Shown one piece after another: positions 35,223 to 46,302 of a stretch of 64,000 nt of DNA (positions are counted from its first letter, which is position 1; each line of letters begins with the position of its first letter). Under the pieces are notes generated by a model, which was not told where the DNA came from, made no database searches, and saw only the letters and a program-made list of their open reading frames with translations. The stretch is taken from contig OX637393.1 of the NCBI GenBank assembly GCA_951799425.1, positions 17,689,744 to 17,753,743 of the forward strand, written 5' to 3'. Both the position numbers and the translations under genes were made by a program. Source of the stretch: Ilex aquifolium (taxonomy: Eukaryota; Streptophyta; Magnoliopsida; Aquifoliales; Aquifoliaceae).

Positions 35223-35625
35223 ATAAACAAAGTCACTTACCAATGTGCTTGAATGAACAAAATCTTTGAAAAATTTGTTCATGCTTTCACTTCTTTGGGT
35301 TGTTGACATCCCGGCGCAAAACATTGTCTTTAAGTAAGCTAGGATCCATTTTTTCACGATGCATGTACAAGTCTTTCAACCAACCTTTCTCCCTTAATTC
35401 ATATTTGGAAATCAATTGATTCCATTCATTTTCAAACTCTTCTATTGTAACTGTGTCATGAATGCAATGAAGGAATTCTCCTTGAAATGAGGGATTCTAA
35501 TTTAAAACATGAGCTAAATGTTCAGGAAGTTTTTGCAAAATATGCCACATGCACAAACGATGAGTAGTTTTGGGAAATACCTGCTCAATTACCTTTGCCA
35601 TAGCCGTGTCATCATCCGTGATAAT
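35223..35625 (-). repeat. FAR1 gene fragment, duplicated copy
   Basis: Second copy of 25193-25595, ending with ATAAT at 35621-35625. On its low side it is joined abruptly to gag sequence at 35222, where the gene should continue. See the finding on local duplication. Confidence 0.9.
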
Positions 35626-36467
35626 TGATGATGCACAAAATCGTCTTTGGCAAGATCAACAGTCAATAATATAAACGGAGGCAATCAATGAACAATAAAC
35701 AGATAATTAATGGTAAAGTAGTAAATAATAGATCAACGCAGGGAATTATAGTGGTTCGGTCTCGGATGACCTACGTCCACTCTCTGGAATGGCATCGATG
35801 GCCGGTGTTCTTTATTAATGAACAATTGTCACCGGACGGTGTATATCGGAGTTACAGTGCTTCTAGAGAGAGAGAGCAGTGTGTAAGAGGGTAAGTGTAG
35901 GGGTTTCAAGGCGTGCAGAGGTTTTCAAGGTGTGTCCTTCATATGGAGAGGACTTACATTTATTTAGGTTGAGAGAGGCAGTGAGGCGGTCACTATAATT
36001 TAGTAAGTACAGTTATGGTAGGACTCTACCATTTTGGAAAGTTCTATTTAGGTAGGACTTGATCTTCTCAATCTTCATCCCGGTATTCTCTTCCTCTTGC
36101 TCCTATTTAGTCGGAGGAGGTCCTGAGCTGGACTGGGCTCACCCTTGATCTTGAGATTGGACCCGGAGTTCGTTTGGGCTTGCACTGAAGTGAAAGAGGA
36201 CGAACCAGGACGAACCAGGAGGGCCCTGCACTGGGCGGCGCCCAATGGGGCTAGGTGGGCGGCGCCCATGAGAGGCATAGTGGGCGGCGCCCAGTGAGGG
36301 CTAGGTGGGCGGCGCCCATTTGGGTCCTGGGTGTCCTGGAGCTCATCTTCTAGTGTTTTGGTGAATTGGGCTTGCAACGGGTTGACCCATCTCTGATTTG
36401 GGAGCCTCTTCGGGCTTCCTCGATTCACTTGAACTGGGCTTTGGCCCAGTGGAATTCGAACTCGTCA
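35626..36467 (-). mobile_element. Solo Tat LTR, 842 bp, with ATAAT target duplication
   Basis: Ends TGATGATGC and GAACTCGTCA. Flanked by ATAAT on both sides (35621-35625 and 36468-36472), and the FAR1-like frame is restored across it if LTR and one ATAAT are removed. Because FAR1 sequence and not leader or PBS borders it on the gag side, it behaves as a solo LTR although it stands where the 5' LTR of the neighbouring element should be. Confidence 0.85.
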
Positions 36468-37443
36468 ATAATAACAGCTGGAGTGTGTCCACACATAGCC
36501 TCAATTCAAGTTCTTAATAACCATACATAAGATTTTGTTGTCTCATTTACAAGTTAAGCAACAAAAGGCATATGATAACGATTAATCAAGTATGTAGCAC
36601 CAAAAGAGACTACATCTCCAAATGATTGACACACCAGTCTTGACCTTCCATCCACCCAAAAAGAACTTTCCATGCAACTATTTTCATCTATTTGAATTCA
36701 ATAAACAAAACTTAGATCCTTTGACTGTTTCTTTAGGAAGTAGTTGTACATTCTTTGTGCATCCCCTTCTTTCAAAAGCTTTCTCCTTTTATTCCCTAAA
36801 TAATTTTGGACACACATTGCAACACAACCAACATTACAATTACCAACAGATTCGTGAGTTAATACAAACATTATCTTTCTAGTTGGCACACCGACGTCAT
36901 TAAGCACATCAATAAGATTTCTCTAGCAGGGGTTATTATTTTGTGCCCTCGAAGTAACAATGTACTTTTTAGAGAACATAACTCTTGGTCTGCAACAAAC
37001 TTGCATACAACCCATTTCCCTTCAACTCTTTTCAAATCCATCATTGCTTTACATCCAATCATGGTTACATAGCGACTAACTACATTCTTATATATCTTTT
37101 GATAGCTTGGACGATGATGACCTTTCCTATTGCAAGAAAATACCACTCCTATCAATGACTTGTCAGAATGAGATAGTCAAGTATGAATTTTTCAAATGCT
37201 AAAACCCATTCGCCTTGCATATGCTTTGTAACAAGTCTTAGCATCTTCTAGTTCATCAAAAATCATTCCTTTACATGGCTCTAGAGGAGCATTGCATGAA
37301 GAAGACTTGACAGATTATTGGTTCATTTCATTCTCCGACAAATGTACACTGTCCATGTCATCTAAATTTGGTGCTACAACAGATCCTTTTTCGGTATAGT
37401 CATCATACAAAAACATGTCGACTCTGCCACTGTCAGTTGCCAT

Positions 37444-37695
37444 TTAACTTGTTCTACACAAAATATAATAATATTAAATAGTTGCATTCAATTAAAGGAG
37501 ACTAAAAGTAGATAAAGAAATCACCCTGAAATAAACAGGAAAAAAAATTCTGATAGCACATGTTAATTTTTTTGTTTTTAAACGGTATAACACCTTAGGT
37601 AGCACTGAGCTATTATCTGGAACCCATACAAAATAAATTTAAATATCAACATAGAAATAAGAGGATGCATGTGGATTGAAAAACCAAATTAGGGA
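37444..37695. other. Anonymous spacer upstream of the FAR1-like gene
   Basis: AT-rich, no frame or repeat recognised. It ends with cccac (37696-37700), the probable target duplication of the next LTR. Confidence 0.5.
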
Positions 37696-37928
37696 CCCAC
37701 TGTGACGCCCCAGAATCCGGGGGTCCTTTTTTAACCCGTTAATCACTCATCAACCTGCGGAAGTACCTGTGCATGTCGTATAACATGATACCACGTCATC
37801 ATACGACCATTCGAAGGTCCAATATCCATCAATTTGCCATCAACATTACTCCAGTTTTATCCTTTGAACAAAAGGGCTCAAGGTCCAAAGGCTTGCCAAG
37901 TTCTTTTAAATTTTTGAAAATTTTGGAG

Positions 37929-38096
37929 GAGCTATTGGTAGCTGGTGTACTTGCTATTGGTAGCTGAGTCCTTTGCCAGTGAACTACCAGTAGCTACCCA
38001 CTGACAGCGAGCTACCGGTACCTCAAGCTGCTACCAGTACCTGAGCCCACTGCAAAAGTGCTATCGGTAGCTAATCAACGTGCTACCGATATCAGG
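37929..38096. repeat. GCTACCGGTAGC palindrome cluster in the Tekay-like solo LTR
   Basis: Seven units: GCTATTGGTAGC (two), ACTACCAGTAGC, GCTACCGGTACC, GCTACCAGTACC, GCTATCGGTAGC and GCTACCGATATC. All are one- to three-base variants of the perfect palindrome GCTACCGGTAGC. The position corresponds to the CCTTCCGGAAGG array of the 57 kb LTR. Confidence 0.8.
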
Positions 38097-39181
38097 GTCC
38101 AGTTTTTTCCCAATTCAATCATTTTTCAATTTCTACTCACCAAATCTCATATAAAATTCACCCAAACTCATATAACATCAAATTTTACACAAAATATAGT
38201 TCATATGAGTTCATTTTACAATCATTTATACAACGTTACAAGTCCAAAATCAATTACATGATTGTTTTATAAAAATGCAATTTAAAGCCACAACTCGGCT
38301 TTCTTCATCAACAAGGGCTCAAGTGAGAGCAGTCCACCGGTGCTTGTCCCGCACCTGAACTATTGTTCCCATAAAGTGTGAGCCACGCTCAATAGAGCAT
38401 CTCCTAAAGAGGCTACTCCCCAACCTAGATGCATATGAAATGTTCACATGTAATTCAATCAATCAAAGAAGCATTCATCCAAGAACATACAACTTCAAGA
38501 AATGAATGTTACAATGCTATGCCATGTTATGAGGTGAGACTCACACATGCAACGCAACCCGAGCCTTCATCGACTCCTATGACGCATTCAATGCCATACG
38601 TATATACCCAAGCATTTCAAGCCTCCGCCATTGATGTTACACATCCAATGACTATTTTATAAAATGAACCATATGTCTTTCTTGGGTAGGTGATTTCCTA
38701 GACTTGCACCAACCTTCCACCACACAGACATGGATTTTGGTATCTCACCTCCAGTTCTGCGAACACCAATACATTTTTTTGGACTTTCGCTGTTGGAAGT
38801 GTATAAATCAGTAACTGGGTCTTGCACCTGAGGGAGAGTCTAGCCCTTCTAGCTGTACCCGACACAAGTTTTCAATTCAACTCGTGCAACTCTGTCGGAC
38901 CTAGGTCCAACCTTTTCCAGTCCACGTGATTAACCCTAAGTAATGAATTAACGAATTAGTTTTTAAAGTTCATTGTGTGCATGAATTAGGTTAAAATGAT
39001 TAAGTTATAAAGTATTAGGGTTAATGCAAAATTTGTAAGTTTTCTAGGGTTTCAAGTGGAAATAGAAAAATATAGGAGGATTGAAGTCAAAAGGCTAAAT
39101 GGAAAAGGGGAGGCAAGGGTTATTACAAAATCAGCAAGTCAAGCAAGGAGGCTGCCAAGGCTACAAAACCAGAGAAATGCT

Positions 39182-39216
39182 ACCGTCCAGACGGTGTTGA
39201 TGGCATCTGGACGGTG
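39182..39216. repeat. CCGTCCGGACGG cassette in Athila-2 5' LTR
   Basis: ACCGTCCAGACGGTG (39182) and CATCTGGACGGTG (39204) are two near-palindromes. The 3' LTR has the same pair at about 49354-49390 (ACCGTCTGGACGGTG and CATCCGGAAGGTG). Confidence 0.8.
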
Positions 39217-39324
39217 CTGCAACCACCTCAAATCTCTCTCTTCTCTCATTGGTCCAATTTAGCAACAAAATGATATGATTGGCCAGCCAGAGTGCCTGCC
39301 TCCTTAAAGCCCTCAATCGGTGCG

Positions 39325-39332
39325 TATAAATA
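39325..39332 (+). promoter_or_regulatory. TATA box in Athila-2 5' LTR
   Basis: GCGTATAAATAGCCCC, with CCAAT-like words (ATTGGTCCAATT, GATTGGCC) 40-90 bases upstream and the palindromic pair about 110 bases upstream. Confidence 0.7.
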
Positions 39333-40219
39333 GCCCCTCTCAGATTTTTTTTTTCAAGGGATTCCAAGAGAGTTCGGTATAGTGTAAGAGAGAAGAAAGA
39401 AGAGAAAGAAAGGAAGGGCGAAGCCCTGCCAGAAACACTTCCCAGCTAGAATTTTCTCTACTTCTACATTTTTATTTATCCGTTCTACTTGGAGGATTGA
39501 ACCTCTCTCACTTTTATGCCCTAGCTGGTAATAAGAGTGGCAATATTTCAACTATTCCTCAAGGAAGAACGTGTTGTATTTATTTTCGATTGTAATGGGA
39601 TTATATCATCTCGTTTGCTCATCTATAGTAATGAGGCGTGAGTAGTCTATTGATACTCTTCAGTGAAGGGTGAATGCATGTGTAATACTGTTTACGTTAT
39701 AGAAGTGCCGATATTTTATTTATGCGTTAATGTTTATACCTCCCATAATTGATGGATGGTTATATTTATAATATGTTCATGGTTATGAACACCGAGCAGA
39801 GCTTAATGTTATATACCATACTATCTATAATTATTACGCACTTCATGCATGATATAGTGATGTACGTAGTTGGGCTTTATGTAACAGTCGGGAGATTGGT
39901 CATAGAGGGGTTAAATCTCGCCATAGTCAATGCTTTCAATACAATGCATAATCTGAAAACTCCGTCTTCATTGAATCATCAACCTACCAATTGAATAGCT
40001 AGAGTAAACCTTTTGAATGGTTCAGCTTCAAGTTTACTAGGGTTATTTGATTGTTGCATGGTACATAGACCTTCCGGCTAACCTAATTAGTTGCTGTGAT
40101 ATGATTCGGTTATACATCAAACCTATCGGTTAGCTTTCTAGTAAAATGGGGGTTAATTGTTGAAATTTCACTACTTATACTTAGGTGTATGACATAAATC
40201 AGGTCACATCAAGCTTTTT

Positions 40220-40237
40220 TGGCGTCGTTAACAGGGA
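40220..40237 (+). other. Primer-binding site of Athila-2 (tRNA-Asp type)
   Basis: TGGCGTCGTTAACAGGGA matches TGGCGCCGTTGCCGGGGA at 14 of 18 positions, eight bases after the LTR end. Confidence 0.75.
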
Positions 40238-40419
40238 GTTACGGTGATTTCAAAACGAACAGGGAAGTTATTTAGTTTGTATTATATGTATTTGCACTGT
40301 TTGTTGTATTTTCATTGTTTATGTTTGTTAAGTCATCAGTAGGGTCTGTAAATCAATCTAGTCCTTCATCTTCATCATCTTCATCATCATAAGCATCTTC
40401 AGACTCTTTCGAGTTAAGC

Positions 40420-41690
40420 ATGACTAATAATAATCCAAGGGAACAAGAGGTAGTTTAAAATATCCGATCTTTAAGAGAATACTTACATCCCACACGCACT
40501 AGTGTCTCGTCATGTTTTGCTTTTCCCACTAATACTTCAAATTTTAACATTAAGGCAGGGACAATACAACTTTTATCACAGTTTCATGATCTTGAGTCTG
40601 AAAACTCATATTTGCATATGAAAGAATTTGAGGAAGTAAGTGGTGCTTCGCAAGATAACTTTGAAATGTTCCGGCTGAAACTTTTTCCTTTCTCTTTAAT
40701 TGATAAGGCTAAAAAGTGGCTAATTTCTTTAAAAGCTCATTCTATTTTGAATTGGCAGGTTTTGCAAACCGAATTTTTAAATTTTTTTTTCCCTATGCAC
40801 CGCACTAATGCATTGAGACATAAAATCATGAATTTTCGTGTGAAGGAAGGAGAAATTTTTTATCAATGTTGGGAGAGATTTAAGGATCTTCTCCAAACTT
40901 TCCCATATCATGCATTTAAAAGTTGGGCTTTAGTTGGTTTCTTCTATGATGCCCTCCCACTTGCACTGTGTCAATTTGTTGAAATGATGGCCTAGGGGGA
41001 ATTCATGGGTAAGAGTCCTGATGAGGCATTTGAGTTTTTGGATACCATTTCTGAGAGTTCCCAAATGTGGGACTCGTTCTCACCAAATATTGTTGAAACC
41101 AAGTCATCTTCATCCCAAGGAGGGAAATACATGTTGAAATAGGATGATGACCTTAAGGGCTAGGATGGCTACCGTGTCCTGAAACTTGAAGCCCTAGAAA
41201 TGAGAAAAACCAAGGAAGTCTCCGATTGAGCAATCATGTGGAATCTGTGCATTGTCAGGACATCCCACGGGAGAATGTCCCACCATTCCAGCATTCAAAG
41301 AGGTCTTGATGGAACAAACCAATGTCATTTCAAATTTTAACAAGCCTTATTCCAACCCCTATTATGACACCTATAACCTAGGGTGCCGGTATCACCCAAA
41401 TTTAAGTTGGAAAAATACACAGCCCGTGAGTCAGCCACCAGGTCCACCTTCGTCACAACCCCAAACTCAGTAGTCATACCAGCCTTATCACTCCCCACAT
41501 AAGAGGAGTTTAGAGGATACCATTAACCAGCTCATTCAGAGTCAAAAGAGTTTCAATACTCAGACCACTCATGCATTTAATGATTTTAAAACTCAAACTT
41601 CACAAAATATTGAGGATATTAAGAGTCATTTAGCCAAATTGACCCAGTCTTTGAGCACAACGAAGAAGGAAAAATTTTCATCTTAACCTA
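40420..41690 (+). pseudogene. Athila-2 gag, broken
   Basis: ATG at 40420 (MTNNNPREQEVV), then a stop. The longest piece, 40612-40995, has the Athila capsid core: KLFPFSLIDKAKKWLISL, FPMHRTNALRHKIMNF and YQCWERFKDLLQTFPYHAF. A stop follows FVEMMA, then PDEAFEFLDTISE. A zinc knuckle, CGICALSGHPTGEC (CX2CX4HX4C), is complete at about 41245-41285, unlike in Athila-1. Several stops and a shift separate the pieces. Confidence 0.8.
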
Positions 41691-41699
41691 AACCTCAAC

Positions 41700-42904
41700 A
41701 AGGTCAAAACCAGACTAATGTCATATCTTCCGAGCACTCCCATAGCCAAGTCCAAGCAATTACCACACTGAGAAGTGGTAAGGTGATTGACAAAACCATT
41801 AAAGCTAAAACTCTAGAGCCTGTAGCTAAGTCAATCCCTGTGAATGAACTAATTGAGCCTGAACTTGTGATTGAAAAGAAAATGGAGTTGCCAAATGAAA
41901 AAGAAAAATCAAGTTGTATTCCTTTACCTTTTCCTCAAAGAGTCAATAAACCTCAACCACTAAACAATCATGTTAAAATCTTTGAGTTGTTTAAGCAAGT
42001 AAAGATTAACATCCCCCTATTGGATGCAATCAAGCAAGTTTCATCATATGCCAAGTTTCTAAAAGAAATTTGCACAGTGAAAAGAAGGATCAATGTACAG
42101 AAAAGAACATTTTTAACTGAACAGGCTAGTGTTATCATTCAGCACAAGGCCCCTCTTAAGTACAAAGATCATGGAGTCCTATAGTTTCATGCATAATCGG
42201 AAACTTCCGAATTGATCAAGCCTTGCTTGATTTTAGAGCCAGTGTTAATTTACTTCTATATTTTGTCTATGAGCAGTTAGGGTTGGGTGAGTTAAAACCC
42301 ACCAATGTCACATTATAATTGATAGATCGTTCGGTGAAAATTCCACGTGGAATCGTGGAGGATGTACTTGTTCAAGTTGATAAGTTTTATTTTCCAGTGA
42401 ATTTTATTATCTTGGTTACACAACTAGTTTTGCATGTCTCTATACAAATTTCTGTCATTTTAGGTCGACCATTCCTAACTACATCAAATGCATTGATTAA
42501 TTGTAGGAATGGAATCATGAAACTTTCATTTGGAAATATAACTTTGGAATTTAATGTGTTTGACATTGCAAAACAACCCAGAAAGAAAAAAAGAACTACA
42601 TGAAGTCAATTGCATTGAGTCCTTAACTCAAAACCTATTTGAAAATACTTGTACAAAGAAAGAGTCACATGCATTAGAGTCTGTACAAAATGATGAGTCT
42701 GCAAATATGTCAACCATTGAAACATGGAGTCCTAGATTTGAAGAGTTATTGCCTTCTAAAACTAAGTCTGTAGAGCCTAGTATTGTAGTTATAAAATCAG
42801 AGTTGAAACCTCTTCCGGCTGACTTGAAATATGTCTTCTTGGGAGAGGATGAAACTCATCCAGTGATAATATCTTCAAATTTGTCAGAAGTCCAAGAAAA
42901 GTAA
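41700..42904 (+). pseudogene. Athila-2 protease region, broken
   Basis: The linker 41783-42184 (HVKIFELFKQVKINIPLLDA) is followed by a decayed active site at about 42228: DFRASVNLL where the family has DLGASVNLL. A stop in the next stretch precedes RSVKIPRGIVEDVLVQVDKF (42328) and VILGRPFLTTSN. A frameshift near 42590 leads to 42554-42904, the acidic linker to RT. The protease would mature Gag-Pol. The Gly-to-Arg change next to the catalytic Asp should inactivate it. Confidence 0.7.
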
Positions 42905-43041
42905 TTGATAGAAGTCATAAAAAATATCGAAGTGTTATCGGTTGAACGATATTAGATATAAAAGGTATAAGTCATCTTCTTTGTACTCATTGTGTATAGT
43001 TAGATGAAGATTCCAAACCATCCCGACAGTCGCAAAAAAGG

Positions 43042-44055
43042 TTGAACCCTCATTTGAAAGAAATAGTCCGGGCAAAAGTACTTAAACTATTAGACGCTGA
43101 TATTATATATCCTATTTTTGATAGTAAATGGGTCAGCCCAACACAGGTAAGGCCAACAAATTTTGGTGTCACGATCGTGAAAAATCAAGAAAATAAATTA
43201 GTCCCTATGCGTACAGTTACTTCTTGGCGTATGTGTATTGACTATCGGAAGTTGAATTCTCTCACCAGAAAAGATTATTTTTCCCTACCTTTCCTAGATC
43301 AAGTCTTAGAAAGAATAGTCGGCCATGCATTTTATTATTTTTTGGATGGATATTTCGGCTATAACCAGATTGAAATAACAATTGATGATCAAGAAAAAAT
43401 CACTTTTACATGCCCCTTTGCCACTTTTGCTTATAAAAGAATGTCTTTTGGATTATGTAATGTTCCAGCCACTTTTCAGTTTTGTATGTTAAGCATTTTT
43501 AGTGATATGGTGGAGCGGTTTTTGGAAGTCTTTATGGATAATTTTTCGGTATATGGTGATTCATTTGAATTATGTTTAGAGAATCTTGAAAAAGTCCTTA
43601 CTCGATGTGAGGAAACAAATCTTGTTTTGAATTGGGAAAAATGTAATTTCATGGTCACACAGGGTATTATTTTAGGACATGTAGTTTTCACAGAGGAAAT
43701 TGAAGTTGATAAGTTCAAAATCGATTTAATAGCTAATCTCCCTACACCTAAGACTGTAAAAGATGTATTTGCTTTAGATAAATTTTGCTCATTTTTAGTT
43801 GGATTCTCAATTGTTATGTTTACTGATCATGTAGCCTTGAAGTATTTGCTTACTAAGAAGGATGTTAAACCACGTCTCCTAAGATGGATATTGTTGCTTC
43901 AATAATTTGATCTTATTATCAAAAACAAGAAATGAGTTAAAAATGTGGTAGCTGATCATTTAGGAATGATGAATTACGGTATAAAGGAAGAATCAATACC
44001 AATCAAAGAAACTTTTCCAGATGAGTATCTATTTGCAGTAATAGAAGTGTCATAA
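43042..44055 (+). pseudogene. Athila-2 RT fused to the end of RNase H by an in-frame deletion; motif C damaged
   Basis: The 287-codon frame 43042-43905 has WRMCIDYRKLNSLT, intact motif A FLDGYFGYNQI, SFGLCNVPATFQ, and FMDNFSVYGDSF, where FMDD is expected: the second metal-binding Asp is Asn. After TPKTVKDV the frame jumps directly to FALDKFCSFLVG, which in Athila-1 lies about 130 residues later. So the RT connection and RNase H start (CDAS, TTEKELLAV) are deleted without a frame change. After LLRWILLLQ a stop follows, and pieces run to the VADHLG and FPDEYLFAV motifs at about 44050. Confidence 0.85.
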
Positions 44056-44059
44056 TATG

Positions 44060-45317
44060 CAGATATAGCCAATTATTTAGCCACGGGTACTATTCCTTTT
44101 CATTATACTTGGACTGAAAAAAATAAATTTTTGAGAGAGGTACACAATTTCTTTTGGAAAGATCTCTATCTGTTTAAGTACTGTAAAGATCAAATAATAA
44201 GGCGTTGTGTACCCAATCATGAAATTGGTCAGGTTATTTTATTTTGTCATTCTGAAGCATGGGGGGGGCATTTTTCTTCAAAGAAAATTGTTGTTAAAAT
44301 TTTACAATGAGAATTTTATTGGCTGACTCTTTTTAAAGATGTACATGTCTTTTGTCCAAATTGCGACAAATGTCAAAGAATGGAGAATATTTCAGGAAAA
44401 AACATGATACCTCTAAACCGCATATTGATCATTGAAATTTTCGATTGTTGGGGCATTGACTTCATGGGACCGTTTCCCCCATCCTTTGAACATATGTACA
44501 TTTTGGTTGCCATTGATTATGTTTTCAAATAGATAGAGGCAATTCCTTGTCGAAACAATGATCACCGTATGGTGATCAGGTTTTTAAAAGAAAATATTCT
44601 TTTGAGATTTGGAATTCCTCGAGCCATTATAAGTGATGGGGAAAATATTTTTGTAATAAAATTTTTGAAAACCTAATGAAAAAATATTTGATTTCTCATA
44701 AAATATATGCTCCTTATCATCCCCATACAAGTGGACAAGCTGAATTAGCCAATAGGGATATAAAATTTATTTTGAAAAAAATAGTAACTTCGGACCGCAA
44801 GGATTGGTCTTTGAGACTGATTGATGCGCTTTGGGCTTACCGATCTGTATTAAAAACTATTTTGAGAATGTCTCCTTATCGGCTAGTTTACGATAAACCA
44901 TGTCACTTGCCTGTGGAATTGGAACATCAAGCATACTGGGTAATCAAAATGATGAACTTTGATAGTGACATAGCAAATGAATCCCGCAAATTTCAGATTA
45001 ATGAATTGAGAATTGAGAAATGAAGCATATGAAAATGCAAAAATTGCCAAGTCCAGAATGAGCAAAAGTCCTTTATGCCTCCTCAAAAAGTCTTGTTATA
45101 TAATTCAAGTCTCCGCCTATTTCCTGGAAAGTTGAGATCAAGATGGACAGGCCCCTACATTGTTAAACAAGTTTTTGAACATGGGGCAATTGAAGTTGAG
45201 AATCCATTAACTGAAAATATTTTCAAAGTGAATGGTCAAAGGCTTAAGCCATATCATGATGGATTTTTTCAAAATGTGAATTCCATTCAGTTAATGGAAC
45301 CAATATATGTGCCTTGA
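44060..45317 (+). pseudogene. Athila-2 integrase, broken
   Basis: Pieces: CHSEAWGGHFSSKKIVVK and CPNCDKCQRM (HHCC finger, 44250-44380), CWGIDFMGPFPPSF (first Asp), IISDGENIFV (second Asp, about 44630; the G-E-N context replaces the usual G-x-x-F), then after a shift HPHTSGQAELANRDIK (third acidic residue), KPCHLPVELEHQAYWVIK and, after a further shift, the C-terminal SLRLFPGKLRSRWTGPYIV and VNGQRLKPYHDG ending at 45317. At least two shifts and several stops prevent function. Confidence 0.82.
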
Positions 45318-46040
45318 AAAGTTTATATAAGTGTTTGATTATAAATAGTAGCACTAATTGTTTGTTGTTTGTTTTATAGATTAGGGTTTGACACTATGGA
45401 TTTGTTTCGCCTCCAAATCTTATTAAGCAATTGTCTATAACTTTACTTCATAATGTTATACATTGGGGACAATGTTAAATTTTGGTTGGGGGGAGGGAAC
45501 AATTCATATTTGTCTTTGTGACCGGCGGACGTTAAATAACCGGATAGTTAGTCTTTTTCAAAAAATTTCAAAAAATTTTTCAAAAAAAAAAATGGATGAA
45601 AAACTTATTTGGTTTTGTTTAGGTATGTTACTTACTTTTCCAAAAGATATATATTTTTTGATCATAACATTAGATCATCTTGACTAGATTAAGTATGGGC
45701 AGAGTAAGGATTACCCTGAGACGTCATCTTATTCCAGTCCCATGCTTGCAAGATATGTGCGACAGGAGATTAATCAGTTCACTAATGTTCTTGATTTAGA
45801 AGATTCCGATTAAAATTAAAATGATCAAAAATGTATAATCTTAGGATTTGTATGAATGTATATAACTATAGTATGAATTAGTGTAATAAGTTAGGATTTA
45901 AGTTATTAAATAGTTAAATGTGTAAAAGTTTGAATTTAAATTGATTTTCTATAACTGCAGACTGAAAAACCGAAGCTGGAAATAGGGAGACTATCAAGGA
46001 TCAGAAGCCTGCAAGCCCAAGGGGATTCCAGAGGATCAAC

Positions 46041-46074
46041 ACCATCCGGACGGTGCTAATAGCGTCCTGACGGT
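46041..46074. repeat. CCGTCCGGACGG cassette upstream of the Athila-2 accessory ORF
   Basis: ACCATCCGGACGGTG (46041) and CGTCCTGACGGT (46063), the same pair with the same spacing style as in the LTR (GTGCTAATAGCG between them here, GTGTTGATGGCA in the LTR). Sequence outside the pair is not homologous to the LTR by eye. Confidence 0.75.
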
Positions 46075-46083
46075 ATTGACCAG

Positions 46084-46090
46084 TATAAAA
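46084..46090 (+). promoter_or_regulatory. TATA-like box before the Athila-2 accessory ORF
   Basis: CAGTATAAAACCTC, nine bases after the palindromic pair and 212 bases before the ATG at 46303. It could drive separate transcription of the accessory ORF. Confidence 0.45.
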
Positions 46091-46302
46091 CCTCTTGTTC
46101 GCGCAGAAACTAGTTCGGCAGTTCCCTCGCAGCAAAATTTCGAAAAAACAATAGAACCCTTCATCTTCCCTCTTAAGATTCACTTCACCCAGCAGTTTTT
46201 CTTGAGTTCTAATACGATTAAACACTTACCCATAACCTTTTACAGGTTTTCACCGATTAAAAATCCTTGAAACAATTTATTCATCAAGAAACTCAAGAAT
46301 CC

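Larger units (their letters stand above)
24870..37443 (-). pseudogene. FAR1/MULE-type transposase-derived gene, decayed and split by a retrotransposon
   Basis: Minus-strand reading starts near 37443 (MATDSGRVDMFLYDD). FAR1-type DNA-binding residues follow (DELEDAKTCYKAYARRMGF, about 37200-37250), then a piece at 36871-37155 (GCKAMMDLKRVEGKWVVCKF), then a MULE transposase part (YLINRYHMPF and WIEAMCGHTPAVII-like, with a stop within it) reaching 36468. Across the insertion the frame resumes as TDDDTAMAKVIEQVFP, CMWHILQKLPEHL and QRSESMNKFFKDFVHS, and continues from 25192 down to about 24870. The 5 bp ATAAT duplication flanks the insert. Multiple stops exist outside the insert. Family members are either transposases or domesticated light-signalling regulators (FHY3/FAR1); this copy cannot encode either. 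The SWIM zinc finger expected at the C-terminus is not visible. Confidence 0.8.
38927..40211 (+). repeat. Athila-2 5' LTR
   Basis: 1285 bp, starts TGATTAACCC, ends TCACATCA. It is homologous to 49100-50618 but lacks about 240 bp present there at 50333-50574. Confidence 0.88.
45318..46302 (+). other. Athila-2 spacer with internal promoter-like module
   Basis: No supportable frame. The last 260 bases hold a palindromic pair and a TATA-like box listed separately. Confidence 0.6.
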
